DNA from: Azolla caroliniana
Taxonomy: Eukaryota > Polypodiophyta
Length of the DNA: 64,000 nt
Direction of reading: 5' to 3'
NCBI GenBank assembly: GCA_043228905.1
Contig: JBHGNT010000014.1
Span: 4,464,001-4,528,000, forward strand
The notes beneath the pieces were generated by a model. It was given only the letters and a program-made list of their open reading frames with translations, ran no database searches and had not been told where the DNA came from. Below are positions 32,367 to 43,980 of this stretch, one piece after another. A program made the translations under genes and the position numbers. The first letter of the stretch is position 1. Every line of letters begins with the position of its first letter.

Positions 32367-33224
32367 CTTGGCTTTAATGTGTCCAGTTTTCTTGCAGTAG
32401 TTGCATGTTCGGATGTCCCTGGACTTACCTCGACCTCTCGCATTGGTCGGCTATCGGGAAGAACTTCTTCTTCGATTGTCGGTTGGTTGGCCAAACTTTG
32501 CACCATGAAAGCATCATTTGTCGACTCATGTGTGAATGTTTTTCTCCGAGCATCTTTCGACAGAATGGAGCTCGTGATCTTAGAGTATTTGACTACCATA
32601 GTCGACACATTACACACAATCGTAACTAAAATTTCCTTTGATAGGGGGGGGGGGGGGGGATTGCTTATCAGCAAGAGAGCTTTCAGATCGTCATCAATAG
32701 TCATCCCTTGTACCAAAATTTGGGAATTTATGCTTTCATACTCATTTAGGTGTGCTTAGACCGAATCAGATTCGTTCATCCAAGGATTGTAAATGCGTCG
32801 GATAAAATAGATCTTCGTGGTGGCCACCTTCTTTTCGTAAGTGTCTGACAGATTCTTCGACAGCTAATAAGTTGTCAGACATGATTGTACCGTATAGTAA
32901 TCTGATTCGGATAAATGCATCTGAATGGTGGCACATGCAATGCGGTCGAGCTTCGTCCATTCATTTGGCTTGTATTCGTTTGGAGCCGATTCATTCTAGA
33001 TTGGATCGATTTGACCCTTCACAATCAAATAATCCTACATTTACTCCTTCCAAACGTTCAAGCTCGTACAACCAACTGGACTATCTGAAGTATGATCTCC
33101 CCAAAGTAAACACAAACTCGATAGACTGCTTCTTGCTCTCCTTGTGGTGATTATGTTATTATCAAGCAATCTTGACAAACTTCTTCAGGAACAAAAAAAA
33201 CGATCAGCAACAGAAAAGAACCTC
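32367..33224 (-). pseudogene. Copia O gag fragment, minus strand
   Basis: Read leftward: ACATIQMHLSES, NLSDTYEKKVATTKIY, QGMTIDDDLKALLLIS and KDARRKTFTHES blocks of UBN2-type gag, ending in a zinc knuckle start CNYCKKTGH at about 32375-32400. It is broken by stops and by a G run at 32646-32658. It meets the Q gag tail-to-tail. Confidence 0.75.
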
Positions 33225-33240
33225 AAGGTCCGATACCAAA
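33225..33240 (-). promoter_or_regulatory. Primer-binding site of copia O
   Basis: On the minus strand TTTGGTATCGGACC directly after the LTR; Met-type with changes. Confidence 0.6.
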
Positions 33241-33564
33241 TGTTGGAGTATGATCGTCTTAGATTATGGAACAATATGATAATCTTGTCTATAACAATAG
33301 TACACTCTATGTACTTGGTGAAACACAAAGACAAATATCAATGGAAGCTGACAAGAGAGAGAGAGAGAGAGAGAAGCACACACACAATACTCACTGTATT
33401 ATTCAAAATATGTAATACAGCAACCACTTACAAAGAGGATACAAAGTTGGTTATATAATAACCAAACTAGGGCAACTTCTCTTTATGATATTTACAAGAA
33501 TAGCCTAACCTAGTTTGTCGAATGGGGTAATGTGAATACATTCATTATATTACCATATTTGACA
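33241..33564 (-). repeat. LTR of copia O (324 bp)
   Basis: On the minus strand starts TGTCAAATATGG at 33564 and ends ACTCCAACA at 33241, next to the primer site. A GAGA run (33355-33373) lies inside. Its right neighbour is copia RT sequence. Confidence 0.65.
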
Positions 33565-34553
33565 CTCTCTACGGCCTCAAGCAAGTGCCACGGGCTTGGC
33601 ATTCAAAGATAACGCAGTTTAGGAGTTGGCTTCCTAATGTCTAAATCCGACAATTCCTTGTTTATCTAGAGAAACTCAAGTGGTCGGATATTTATTATCA
33701 TATATGTTGATGATTTGGTAATTGGTCGAGAACACATGGCTGAAATCAAATTTAAGATTAAGTGAAAAACATGAACGAATTCCATTACATTTTGGGAATC
33801 AATGCCGCTAAACCTTGAATCTCATCTTCAAGTTTGGCATGAGGGATCTCAAGCCCATTCCTACTCCCCTCAATTGCAACTTGATGTTGCACGCGAACTA
33901 CAACACGACATGTGAGCCGACTCAATATCGGCAAATCATTGGGACTCTCATCTATCTAACTATTAGCCAACCCAACCATAGTTATCCGGTCGGCCTCCTT
34001 GGCCAATTCATGCAAACACCATGCAATACGCATTTGAATTGTGCTAAGTGAATCTTACGATATGTTAGTGGAACCATGGCTTGGGAAATCTTCTACAAGG
34101 AATGACTATTCAGCTAGAAGGATACACAGATGTTGATTGGGATGGCAACATATCCGATCAACGATTAACATTTGGCTTTGTCTTCTCACTCGAAAGCAAA
34201 GCAATCTCATGGTGTAGCAAGAAGCAGTAAAGAGTTGCATTGTCGAACACAAAGCTGAGTACATGGGTGCAACCATAGCCACTTGCAAATCAATTTGGTT
34301 AAATCAGCTACTAAAGGGTTGAATCAATGAATCGGTTGATAAACCGATACGTATCTACTACGACAATCAAAGTCGTACACAACTCACTCAGAATCCGGTC
34401 TTCCATGCCCGAACCAAGCATATTGAGGTGCACTATCACTATGTTCGACAATGCATCATCACAGGAGACATCGATCTCCAAAACATCGGCACTGACCGAC
34501 AAACGGTCGATATCTTCACCAAACCTCTTGGAGTTCACAATTTCTCCCATTGG
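33565..34553 (+). pseudogene. Copia R: RT-RNase H fragment
   Basis: Starts within LYGLKQ of copia RT. It shows scattered blocks in several frames (YVDDLV-type segment near 33698, KPIPTPLNCNLMLHANY near 33852, QYRQIIGTLIYL, then RNase H YYDNQSRTQL and HARTKHIEVHYHYVR near 34355-34445). It ends with a TKPLGVHNFSHW-type C terminus at about 34548. Many frameshifts and stops. Confidence 0.75.
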
Positions 34554-35586
34554 ACACGCAACATCACAACAACGTCCTCTGGAAGAAGATTGGCATGATG
34601 TTCGAAAACAAGAATGCCATGAACAAAGTCTCAGTTTTCAGAAAAATCATGAGACTCCGGTATCAAGACGGCTCCAACATGACAGAACATATTAATGCCT
34701 TCCAAGGACTAATGAATCAAACCACCTCTCTAGAAGTACCTCTTGCTAATGAGGCATTAGCACGGTTGTTGTTGGGATCCCTTCCGGACAGTTGGGAAAC
34801 ACTGGTTATCACATTGGGCAACGCGGGACCACAAGGGAAACACTTATCCCTAGAGCAAGTGAAGTCGAGCTTATTGAATGAAGACGCTCGCCGGAAGGAC
34901 CAAGAGTCCAATACCGACCCGAAGTTCCTTGTCACAGAAAGGGACACAAATCAAGAAGAGGATGAAATCCAACTCCCCAGAATCAAGATAAGTCGAGGAC
35001 AAGGTCGAAGTCAAGGGGAAGGCCCACGTGCTTCTATTGTGGGAAGCCGGGGCACTTCCAAAAGAATTTTCGACACTTTCGAAAGGAGAAAGGGGGAGTT
35101 GATGGTGTAGAGTCGAAGAAAATACCAGATAGAAAGAACACCTCAGCAATTGCCGCGAGTAAAGAGGAGTTGTTGTTCATTAGTGAACAAAATGAGGTCA
35201 ATCTCGTCGGCGAAGAATCGACATGGGTGGTCAATTCAGGTACATCATTTCACCTAACCCCCGACCAAAAGTGTTTCTCATCATAGAAGGCCGCAAACCA
35301 CGGTCTTCTAAAAATGGGAAATGAGGGAGCATGCCGAATCGTCAACATAGGAGATGTGTGTCTAATGACATCAACCAGGTGTAGACTAGTGTTGAGAGAT
35401 GTTCGACACGTTCCGGAAGTCAGATTGAATCTGATATCAACCAGTCGGTTGGATGATGAAGGTTACACGGGTAGCATCTAGAACGATGTCATGAAGTTCT
35501 CCAAGGGAAGTCTGATCGTGGTTCAAGCCCAAAAAACCAGCACACTGTATATAATGAATGCTCGACTATACCGAGGGGACACAAAC
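34554..35586 (+). pseudogene. Copia H gag and protease (left part)
   Basis: Gag is related to the intact copia at 12521 (LWKKIGMMFENKNAMNKVS, LLGSLPDSWETLVITL, LLNEDARRKDQE), joined directly to the end of fragment R and so lacking its own LTR and N terminus. The zinc knuckle CFYCGKPGHF near 35032 lacks its last Cys. The protease reads VVNSGTSFHLTP, with Asn for the catalytic Asp. Stops at 35108 and 35284 and others. It is interrupted at 35586 by chromovirus G (target duplication CAAAC) and resumes at 40499. Confidence 0.82.
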
Positions 35587-35843
35587 TATCAGGAATAGTA
35601 CTAAAGCAGAGATGGAATTAGTACTAAGAAGAGTAGTACTATTAGTACTAAGAGGACGGGACTGTGTAAGATTCCCGAGAGAGGAAGTGAGAAGAGGAGA
35701 GAGAAAGATGATGACAGCAGCTAATATATTATGTGAAAAGATAAGTACAAAGGGCTGAGAGGCTTAAGACTGGCGTTGAACCAATTTGGTTCAACATAAT
35801 GCCTAGTGCCTTCTTTTATAGTGTTGTCAGGAGTAATCTTGAA
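35587..35843 (-). repeat. Inverted LTR part at the left end of G
   Basis: Reverse complement of the U5, R and part of U3 of the F LTR (59572-60014), including the R palindrome near 35775-35793 and the TATA box near 35815. It breaks before the rest of U3 and joins gag at a short ACT overlap. Confidence 0.82.
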
Positions 35844-35845
35844 AC

Positions 35846-38800
35846 TGATGCATCTCGAGTCGGCCTAATAGGCACGTTACTTAGCAGCTCAACCTTGGCA
35901 TGGTTCTCTCCGCTTCTAGAAAAACAATCACCCTTGCTTAATAACTTTGAAGATTTTATTGGTGAGTTTAAAACCTGCTTTGGAGATACCGACAGCATCA
36001 GGACGGCAATCAACAAGATCCGAAGATTGCGTCAAGGCGATCGTCCAGCCTCTGCCTATGCGGCGGATTTCTGTCTACTCGCCTCAGATATTCCCTGGGA
36101 TGATCAGGCCCTCATGGAGCAGTTTCGCTACGGCTTGCGCAATGATGTCAAAGATCTGCTTTTAACCTTCCTCGAAGAACCAAAGTCTCTTACAGAGGCA
36201 ATCAGTCGAGCGGTCCGATGCGACAACCGCCTTTTCGAACGGCGTTCGGAGCGTCAGTTACAAATACCACACTCTCGGCCGGAACCCATATACGCCTCAG
36301 TCACGGCTAAACCGTTTGCACGCGATGCACCCCAAGCCAATATTCCGACACCGATGGAGATCGACACCATGTGTCGACGCAGCCCGTTATCGGAAGAAGA
36401 AAAGCAATAACGACGTGCCAATCGATTATGTCTTTATTGCGGTGGACCAGGGCATATCGCCATCAATTGTCCCCATAGGCCAAGAAGACAGGTAAATCAA
36501 ATCGTCGCTTGTACTAAACCCGAGTCAATTCTTCCCTTCGGAGTGTCTGATAGTATTAATAGTACTAATAGAGTGTCAGATAGTATTCATAGTACTAATA
36601 GCCCAAGTATCTCAAACAAATTTGAAATCCTTAGTCAATTAGATGAAGAGTTAAATGATTGAGTCCAGCCAAAATAGGAGCCGTTTGGTTGGACAGCAGC
36701 CCTAGATCTGTACAGCCCATTAGTGGTTCCATTCCTTCCAAGCAAGTTAGCAATGTGTTCCTAGCCCAAGTCATTGTTAGTACTAAAAGTACTCCCCCAG
36801 TACCCATCCTAGCACTCTTAGATTCTGGAGCTAATTCCTGTTTCATGCATCGAAATTTTGCCCAAGCTTCTCAAATATCCCTAAGAAAACTTCCTTGTCC
36901 CGCATCTGTAGTAGTCATTGATGGTCGTCCCATTGCTTCCGGGAATATTGTAGAAGAATCAGAACCCATTCAAGTTGTCCTAGGTAGTTTTGTGTGTGTA
37001 ATATCATTTAATATAATTAGTAGTCCAGAGCATCCCATTGTCCTAGGATTACCTTGGTTTGAATTACATAATCCAGCCATAGATTGGAGGACAAGAGAAG
37101 TCTGATATCGACCACCCCAAGAATCTACTCACCGAGTTTCGACCATTTCACTCCATCAATTACGCGAAGAAGGACACAAGGAGGCAATGTTCCTATTTGC
37201 AATATCAGTACACCCTTCCAGCACTATTAAGAAGGACTCCTCAGTACAACTTCCGGCAAAATATCATCCTTATGCCGATGTATTTGACAAGGTAAAAGCC
37301 GGTACCCTTCCTCATCACCGTCCCTATGACTGTCCCATCGATTTACAACCAGGAACTTAGCCACCATGGGGACCAATTTACAACTTGTCACCCACCGAGT
37401 TAGAAGTCCTTCGAGCCTACATAGAGGAGAACTTGGCAAGCGGGTTCATCCGTCATTCGAAATCTCCGGCCGGTGCACCCATCTTCTTTGTCAAGAAGAA
37501 AGATGGCTCACTTCGTCTCGTCGTTGATTACCGCGGATTGAATAAGGTCGCCATCCGGAATAGGTATGCACTTCCTCTTATATCAAGTCTTTTAGAGTGA
37601 GTTAATGGTGCCAAGTTTTTTACCAAAATCGATCTACGAGGAGCGTATAACCTCGTGCGGATCCAACCGGGAGATGAATGGAAGACCGCCTTTCGCACGC
37701 GGTATGGGCATTTCGAGTATACTGTTATGTCGTTCGGCCTAACCAATGCACCCGCAGTCTTCCAACACATGGCAAATGATATATTCAGAGACCTCTTGGA
37801 TATCTGTTTGATCATCTATCTTGATGATCTATTGATTTATTCGAAGACCCAGCAAGAGCACGATTCTCATGTACTATTAGTACTAAAGCGACTCCACGAG
37901 AATGGTCTTTATGCCAAGCTAGAAAAATGTAGCTTTGACTGCAAGCATGTGGAATTTCTAGGCTACGTCATCTCCTCAAAGGGCATCGCCATGGATCCAG
38001 CTAAAGTCCAAACTGTACTAGAGTGGCAAATTCCACGGTCGGTACGAGATGTACAATGTTTTCTAGGTTTTTCTAACTTCTACCGTAAGTTTATACAGGA
38101 TTACTCGAAGATTATCCTACCCCTCACACAACTTACGAAGAAGGGCCAAGCATTTCTTTGGTCCATTGAAGCAGATATGGCTTTTCGGCATCTTAAGAAA
38201 TCCTTTACATCAGCACCGATTCTAGCTCATGTGGATACTAGCAAACCATTCATCATGGAGGCCGATGCTTCAGATTTCGCCCTCGGTAGCATCCTTTCTC
38301 AACAAGGAGATAAAGAAGAGTTGCATCCGGTGGCTTTCCATTCGCGCAAATTCGATGTTGCGGAAATCAACTACGAAATACATGACAAGGAGTTATTAGC
38401 CATCATGGATTCATTTATGCAATGGCGGCATTTCTTAGAGGGCTCTCCACATCAGGTCGTTGTCTTTAGTGATCATAAAAATCTTGCTTATTTCTAGAAC
38501 GCTCATGTACTAAATCGACAGCAAGCTCGGTGGGCGCAATTCCTCACGCGTTTCGACTTCAAAATCACATATCGACCGGGGAAGCAGCAAGGAAAAGCAA
38601 ATGCACTATCACGGCGTTCATATCTTGCACCTCGTCCTGGTGATCCAACATTTGATAATCAAAAGCAAGTAATCTTGGGACCAACACGATTGCACACGAC
38701 GCGGATTTTTCACACCCCGATGGATTCACGGATTACCGATGACATACGTGCAAACTTGAAGATGGATAGTTTTGCTCAAGACATCCTGGCGCACATTGAT

Positions 38801-40231
38801 ACTTCTCGGGCATCCTGTTCTCAGTCTCAACAACCAGGTATTGACTACCGACAATTTGAATATCATGATGGTTTGTTATTCTTTAAAAAGCGCGTATATG
38901 TCCCCGATTGTTCCTGTCGCCTTCACATCGTCCAGCATTGTCACGACACCCATACGGCGGGACATTTCGGTAGTACTAAGACGTTGGAGCTAGTGCAACG
39001 ATCTTTTTGGTGGCCCCACATGCGCCGTTTTGTCGACGACTACGTTCGAACCTGTGATGCTTGCTGCCAAGCAAAGATGCCACGACACCATCCATATGGC
39101 TTGTTGGAACCCTTACCGATTCCAAGTAAGCCGTGGCAGTCTATTTGTCTTGATTTTATCACAGATCTGCCGGTCTCGCAGGGGTTCGGTGCTATCTTAA
39201 CCGTCGTCAATCGATATACGAAGATGGCACATTTTGTTCCGTGTACTAAGGCCATCACTAGTGAGGAAACCACCGCCCTAGTCATGCGTGAGGTATTTCG
39301 GCATCATGGACTCCCAGACAGTATCCTCAGTGACTGAGGACCACAATTTGTCTCCAAATTTTGGCAGCATCTCTTCAAGATGCTCAAGTTCTCTTGAAAC
39401 CTCTCCTCCGGCTACCATCCTCAGATCGATGGGCAGGCAGAACGAACAAACCAAACGCTGGAGCAATATCTCCGGTGTTTCCTGAGTTATCAACAGGACG
39501 ATTGGGCCGAGATTCTCCACTTTGCGGAGTTTGCGTATAATAATGTTGTTCACTCCTTGACTCGAGTCTCCCCATTGTACGCTTATACCAGTTCTCATCC
39601 TCGCTGGACGGTGATCGACACCCCTGAGCTACCTACCAAGCCTCGTGCCGGGGATCATTTGGAGAGACTACGCAAGATCCAGACAGATCTCTCGACTCAT
39701 CTTCGTCATGCTCAACAGACACAGAAGACTTACGCGGATCGTCATCAACTTCCCTCCTCTTTTGCCATCGGAGATCGAGTATGGCTCTTACGTCGTCACA
39801 TCAAGACTACTCGACCGTGCGACAAGTTAGATTATCGACGACTCGGTCCTTTTTGTATTACGGGTAAAGTTAATGATGTCACATTCCGCCTTGATCTCCC
39901 TCCGCAACTTCAGATACATCCGGTTTTCCATTGTTCTCTTCTTGAACCTTATAAAGCAAACACCATTCCCGATCGTGTTACACCACCGCCGCCCCCGCTG
40001 GAGTTGGACGTTGGCCCGGAGTATGAAGTTGCTGCCATCCTCGATTCCAAACTTATTCACAACAAACTTTATTATTTGGTTGATTGGGTTGGTTATAGTC
40101 CGAGCGAACGCACTTGGGAACCCGTCGAGCATGTTGCCAATGCTCAGGATCTGCTTGCTGATTTTCACCGAAAGTATCCGGACAAACCCGGTCCGCAGTC
40201 AGCGCCGACTCGTTCCACTCGTCGTCTTTAA
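35846..40231 (+). pseudogene. Chromovirus G gag-pol with chromodomain (broken)
   Basis: Gag lacks its N-terminal coiled coil (present in F) and runs DASRVGLIGTLL to the stop at 36408-36410, then the knuckle CLYCGGPGHIAINC. Protease has LLDSGANSCFM near 36815. RT has [45 protein letters not shown] and catalytic YLDD at 37817-37828. RNase H reads IMEADASDFALGS and [12 protein letters not shown]. Integrase has an HHCC finger (38935-39065) and catalytic-type residues. The C-terminal chromodomain (YEVAAILDSK to DWVGYSPSERTWEP) spans about 40020-40180. Stops: 37103, 37359 region, 37598-37600 (TGA, CGA in F), 38495-38497 (TAG, CAG in F), 39335, 39395 region. The pol frame itself is otherwise unshifted. 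Confidence 0.9.
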
Positions 40232-40242
40232 GGGGGAGATAG

Positions 40243-40498
40243 TGTCATGATATGGCAAGACTCGAACCCATGACCTTATGGTATATGGGTCGAGCTCTTA
40301 ACCATCACACCATCTATTGTAATTCATAGGATATTATTTTCATTTATGTTTTATTATAAGAAAGTAATGTATATTCCAGATTTCTCTAGAACATTCTATG
40401 AAAATAATATTTTATGAATTACAATAGATGGTGTGATGGTTAAGAGCTCGACCCATATACCATAAGGTCATGGGTTCGAGTCTTGCTATATCATGACA
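40243..40498. repeat. Inverted repeat of the LTR head at the right end of G
   Basis: Arms 40243-40343 and 40398-40498 (101 bp each) are reverse complements with three mismatches by eye, separated by 54 bp. Each arm carries the tRNA-like module. The right arm has A-box-like TGGTGTGATGG at 40429-40439 and B-box-like GGTTCGAGTCT at 40473-40483. Confidence 0.9.
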
Positions 40499-42260
40499 CA
40501 AACGTGGCAACCGACACTGCCGATGAGTTGTGGCACAAGAGCCTATGCCATATGAGCTAGAAGGGAATGTAGATGCTAGCCGAAAAAGAACTTATACCAG
40601 AGGTGAAGAAAGTGCATCTGGATAAGTGTGTTGATTGCTTGGCCGGCAAACAAAACAAAACCACATTCCGATCGAGGCCCCCGATGAGGAAGAAAATGCC
40701 ACTGGAACTCATGCATACGGATGTATGCTACATGGATACAAAGTCACATGCTGGTTCACAGTATTTCATGACCTTCATAGACGATTGTGGCCAGAAATTG
40801 TGGGCTTCCGTGCTAAAGATGAAGGATCATGTGTTATCCATCTTCAAAGAGTTCCACGCGAGGGTCGAGAGGGAAATCGGCGGCCGAAAACTGAAGGCAG
40901 TCCGAGCGGACAATGGTGAAGAATATCGCGGGCCATTCGAAGAATATTGCCGAGCGTAGGGAATCTAGCTCGAGTATACCGTGTCGAAGACGCCAAAGCT
41001 TAACGGGTTAATCGAGAGAATGAACCGGACCGTAATGGAGAGGGTACGAAGTATACTTGCACATGCGAAGTTACCAAAGACGTTCTGGGCTGAGGCATTG
41101 ATGATGGCAGCATATGTGATAAATCGATCACCCTCAGTACCCTTGGATGGTGATATTCCACAAAGGTTGTGGAGTGGCAAAGACGTCTCATACTGACATC
41201 TAAGGTTGTTTGCCTATCTTGCCTATGTGCATGTTGCAAAGGATCAAAGGGCGAAGCTGGATCTGAAATCTCAGCCATGCATATTTCTCGGCTACGACAA
41301 TGATGAATTCGGCTATCGGCTATGGGACTTACCCGAGAAGACAAGACGATTGTCGATTGGGAGTTGAGAATAAGTCTCCAACTACCGAATCGAGCCAAGT
41401 CGACGCTCAGCCGAATCAAGTAGAAGTCAATTCGATCGAAATCGAATCCGAGCCATTCGACCGACTTAATACTCGGCAAAATCGAGAACCGACTGAAGAA
41501 CGAGGGGAACCGGCCGAACAAGGAACCGGATTCAACTCGTCCGAAGAAGTCAAAGAAGAACCGACCGTGCCGAATGGAGGCCGAAGATATCCCCTAAGAG
41601 AGAGAAGGCCCCCCCGGAGATTTCCGAATGAAGAACATGTACTGCTAACCAATGAGGGGGAGCCAGAAAGCTTTGAAGAAGCTAAGAATGATACCCTGAG
41701 CTAAAAGTGATTGAGTGCCATGCAAGAGGAGATGGATTCCTTGCATGAGAACTACACATATGAATTGACCGAGTTGCTGAAAGGGAAAAAGGCACTCCGG
41801 AATAAGTGGGTATACAAGTTGAAAGTGGGAGAAAGAAGGAATGCACCCAGGTACAAAGCACGAATTGTCATGAAAGGTTTTCAGTAGAAGAAGGGTTTCC
41901 ATTTCGATGAAAAAATTTCCCTGGTCGTGAAGATGAAGTCAATCCAAATAGTGATGAGCATAGCGGCCAGCATGGATCTCAACGTCCAGCTGCTCGACTT
42001 CGAGATTGCCTTCCTTCATGGAGATTTGGAGGAAGAGATATATATGCACCAGCCGGAAGGATTCGAAGAAAAAGGCAAAGAGAAGATAGTATGCCGATTG
42101 AGAAAGAGCCTGTATGGGTTAAAGCAAGCACCTCGGCAATGGTACCGAAAGTTCGAAGGTGGTGTCGATCGAGAAGACATGCTGACGAAGGTGTTGTCGA
42201 CCGAGAAGCTGAATTCGTGCCGACAAATAATCAAATTGGATAAGTACCCCATGTCGTAGT
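40499..42260 (+). pseudogene. Copia H integrase and RT (right part), internally deleted
   Basis: Resumes the integrase: LWHKSLCHMS finger region, KCVDCLAGKQNKT, HTDVCYMDTKSH (Asp), VRADNGEEYRG (Asp) and NGLIERMNRT (Glu), with stops at 40558, 40957 and others. RT starts near 41700 and reads to YGLKQAPRQWYRKFE at 42150. It then jumps straight to the RNase H C terminus (DMLTKVLSTEKLNSCRQ), so the catalytic YVDD and most of RNase H are deleted. It ends at 42258-42260. Confidence 0.85.
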
Positions 42261-42272
42261 GAAGGGGGAGTT

Positions 42273-42874
42273 TGTTGGGAAACAGGTCCCTCCGGATGGG
42301 AAGAGAATGAACCGAGTCGGATGGAGTAAATAAGTATTTCAATCAAAGCCGATAGGCCAAGGCCAAGGCCGAGATCGAAAACCGAAATCAAAATCGGGAG
42401 AGCATATATGTAAATAGTCTAAATGTGCCCCTTGTGGGCTATGTATGTAAATAGCCAGAAAGTTGTATATGTATAAATACAACTAGGGTAAACTTTATGT
42501 GAAGAGAGAGAATCATTATTAGTTGTTACATAGTTAGAGAATGTTGTTGCCTCTTTAACTGTGTGAGAGGAGGAAAGAGTGAGAGTTAGTTTGTGTAACT
42601 CCGTAACTGTTTGTCTATTAGACGAAGAAGATCTCGAGGTCGTTGCCTCAGAGTGTCTTATTGTACTACCTCTCATCGTGGTGATCTATTTTGGAGTTTG
42701 TGGAATCCATGTGGTTTTTTCCCCAGTTCGGGTTTTCCACGTTAAAATATTGTGTCTCTGCATTTCGTTTTCCTACTATCTGTGCATTGTTCCTTTCTCG
42801 CTTTCTGCACTCTAATATAAGAATGAGAAATCGGTTGTGGTCGGTCACGATCCTATCACATCTTATATCAAACA
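42273..42874 (+). repeat. 3' LTR of copia H (about 602 bp)
   Basis: Follows GAAGGGGGAG. It starts TGTTGGGAAAC and has a TATA-type box near 42466. It is similar in layout and length to the LTR of the intact copia but diverged, ending in CAAACA at about 42874. Confidence 0.7.
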
Positions 42875-43551
42875 CATACACTCACACACATCTTCTAAGC
42901 TTCCGTTGCTTAATCACATACGTGATTAACCACTCGTATAATTAGATATTAATTAACTCATAGTTAACTATCTAATTATTAACCAGATCTTTTCATCAAT
43001 AGAAGAGTGATTATACATTTGTATATACTCTTGCGTCTTTTAGATATGTGGCATGAAAGATTGTTCTACATCAAGTTGGAAACTTCTTGTCTGAGCATTC
43101 ATGTCAACAAAGACAATAACTTCCCATTGGATTTGAAATAAGCAATATCATCGTCTAGATTGGCAAAAGGTTGGTATTTATCCAAATAAACATAAGAGTT
43201 AGAACCTTGATGAGGAATGTAATATCCAACTACAAAAGTGGGAAAATCATTACGTGTTTCTATTTTGAGTGATATGACATTTATGTTGATCATTTTTTAT
43301 GATTAACACATATTTCTCTATTTCCCTCTTAATTGAACATACCACCCCTCCTTGTGCTCTTCATTGTCTTGGATTTTTCACCCATACCAAAGAATGTATA
43401 CATTATAGTTTCCTAAACTTTGAATCTTTTGAGCATCGTGCTCCTATGTTTCAAAGTGCGATTTTTGAGTCATTGGTGAACTCCTCTACGCCAAATCCCC
43501 CATTCTATGGGTACTCGTTGCAATTCCAAAAGCATAGTCATAGAAGACTAC
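42875..43551. other. AT-rich stretch without recognised gene
   Basis: Short frames on both strands (43099-43293 minus, 43299-43560 plus) show no motif I can name. Chromovirus J inserted at its right end. Confidence 0.4.
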
Positions 43552-43980
43552 TGTCAGGAATAGTACTAAGACAGAGAAGAAATAGTACTAAGAGAGGAAT
43601 ATTAGTACTAAGAGGAATAGAGGGTGTAGAACACTCGAGAGAAGGAGAGAGAGGGAGGGAGAGAGTGGGAGATCGAGCGAGAGAAAATGATGATGACAGC
43701 GATATATTATTGGAGAAGAATATGCAAGGAAGGCTAGGAGGCTTAAGACTGACGTTGAACCAATTTGGTTTGAAATAATGCCTTGTGCCTCCTTTTATAG
43801 TGTTCTTGGGAGTAGTCCTGAAGCTTCTAGAATGTTCCAGAGAAATTTGAAATATACATTAATTTTCTATAGTAAAACTTAAATAAAAATAATATCTGTA
43901 TTACAATAGATAGTGCAATGGTCAAGAGCTCAACCCATGTAACATAAGTTCATGGGTTCGAGTTTTGCTATATCATGACA
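43552..43980 (-). repeat. 3' LTR of J (429 bp)
   Basis: On the minus strand it starts TGTCATGATATAG at 43980, after the purine tract AAAGGGGGGATAG, and ends CCTGACA at 43552. The tRNA-like module lies at 43905-43980 in plus orientation: A box TAGTGCAATGG at 43911-43921, B-box-like GGTTCGAGTTT at 43955-43965. Confidence 0.9.

Larger units (their letters stand above)
35587..40498 (+). mobile_element. Chromovirus G, rearranged Ty3/gypsy insertion
   Basis: Bounded by CAAAC at 35582-35586 and 40499-40503. Contents: inverted LTR (U5-R-part of U3) 35587-35843, then gag-pol in plus orientation 35846-40231, purine tract AAGGGGGAGATAG, LTR head in plus orientation 40243-40397, and LTR head inverted 40398-40498. 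Both outer ends are thus those of one minus-strand LTR. The coding part is of the Tf1/sushi chromovirus type with a C-terminal chromodomain. Confidence 0.88.

Noticed and set aside
32646-32658. G run as a possible regulatory or quadruplex element
   Set aside because: It lies in a decayed copia gag and only disrupts the frame; a single G run is not enough for a quadruplex.
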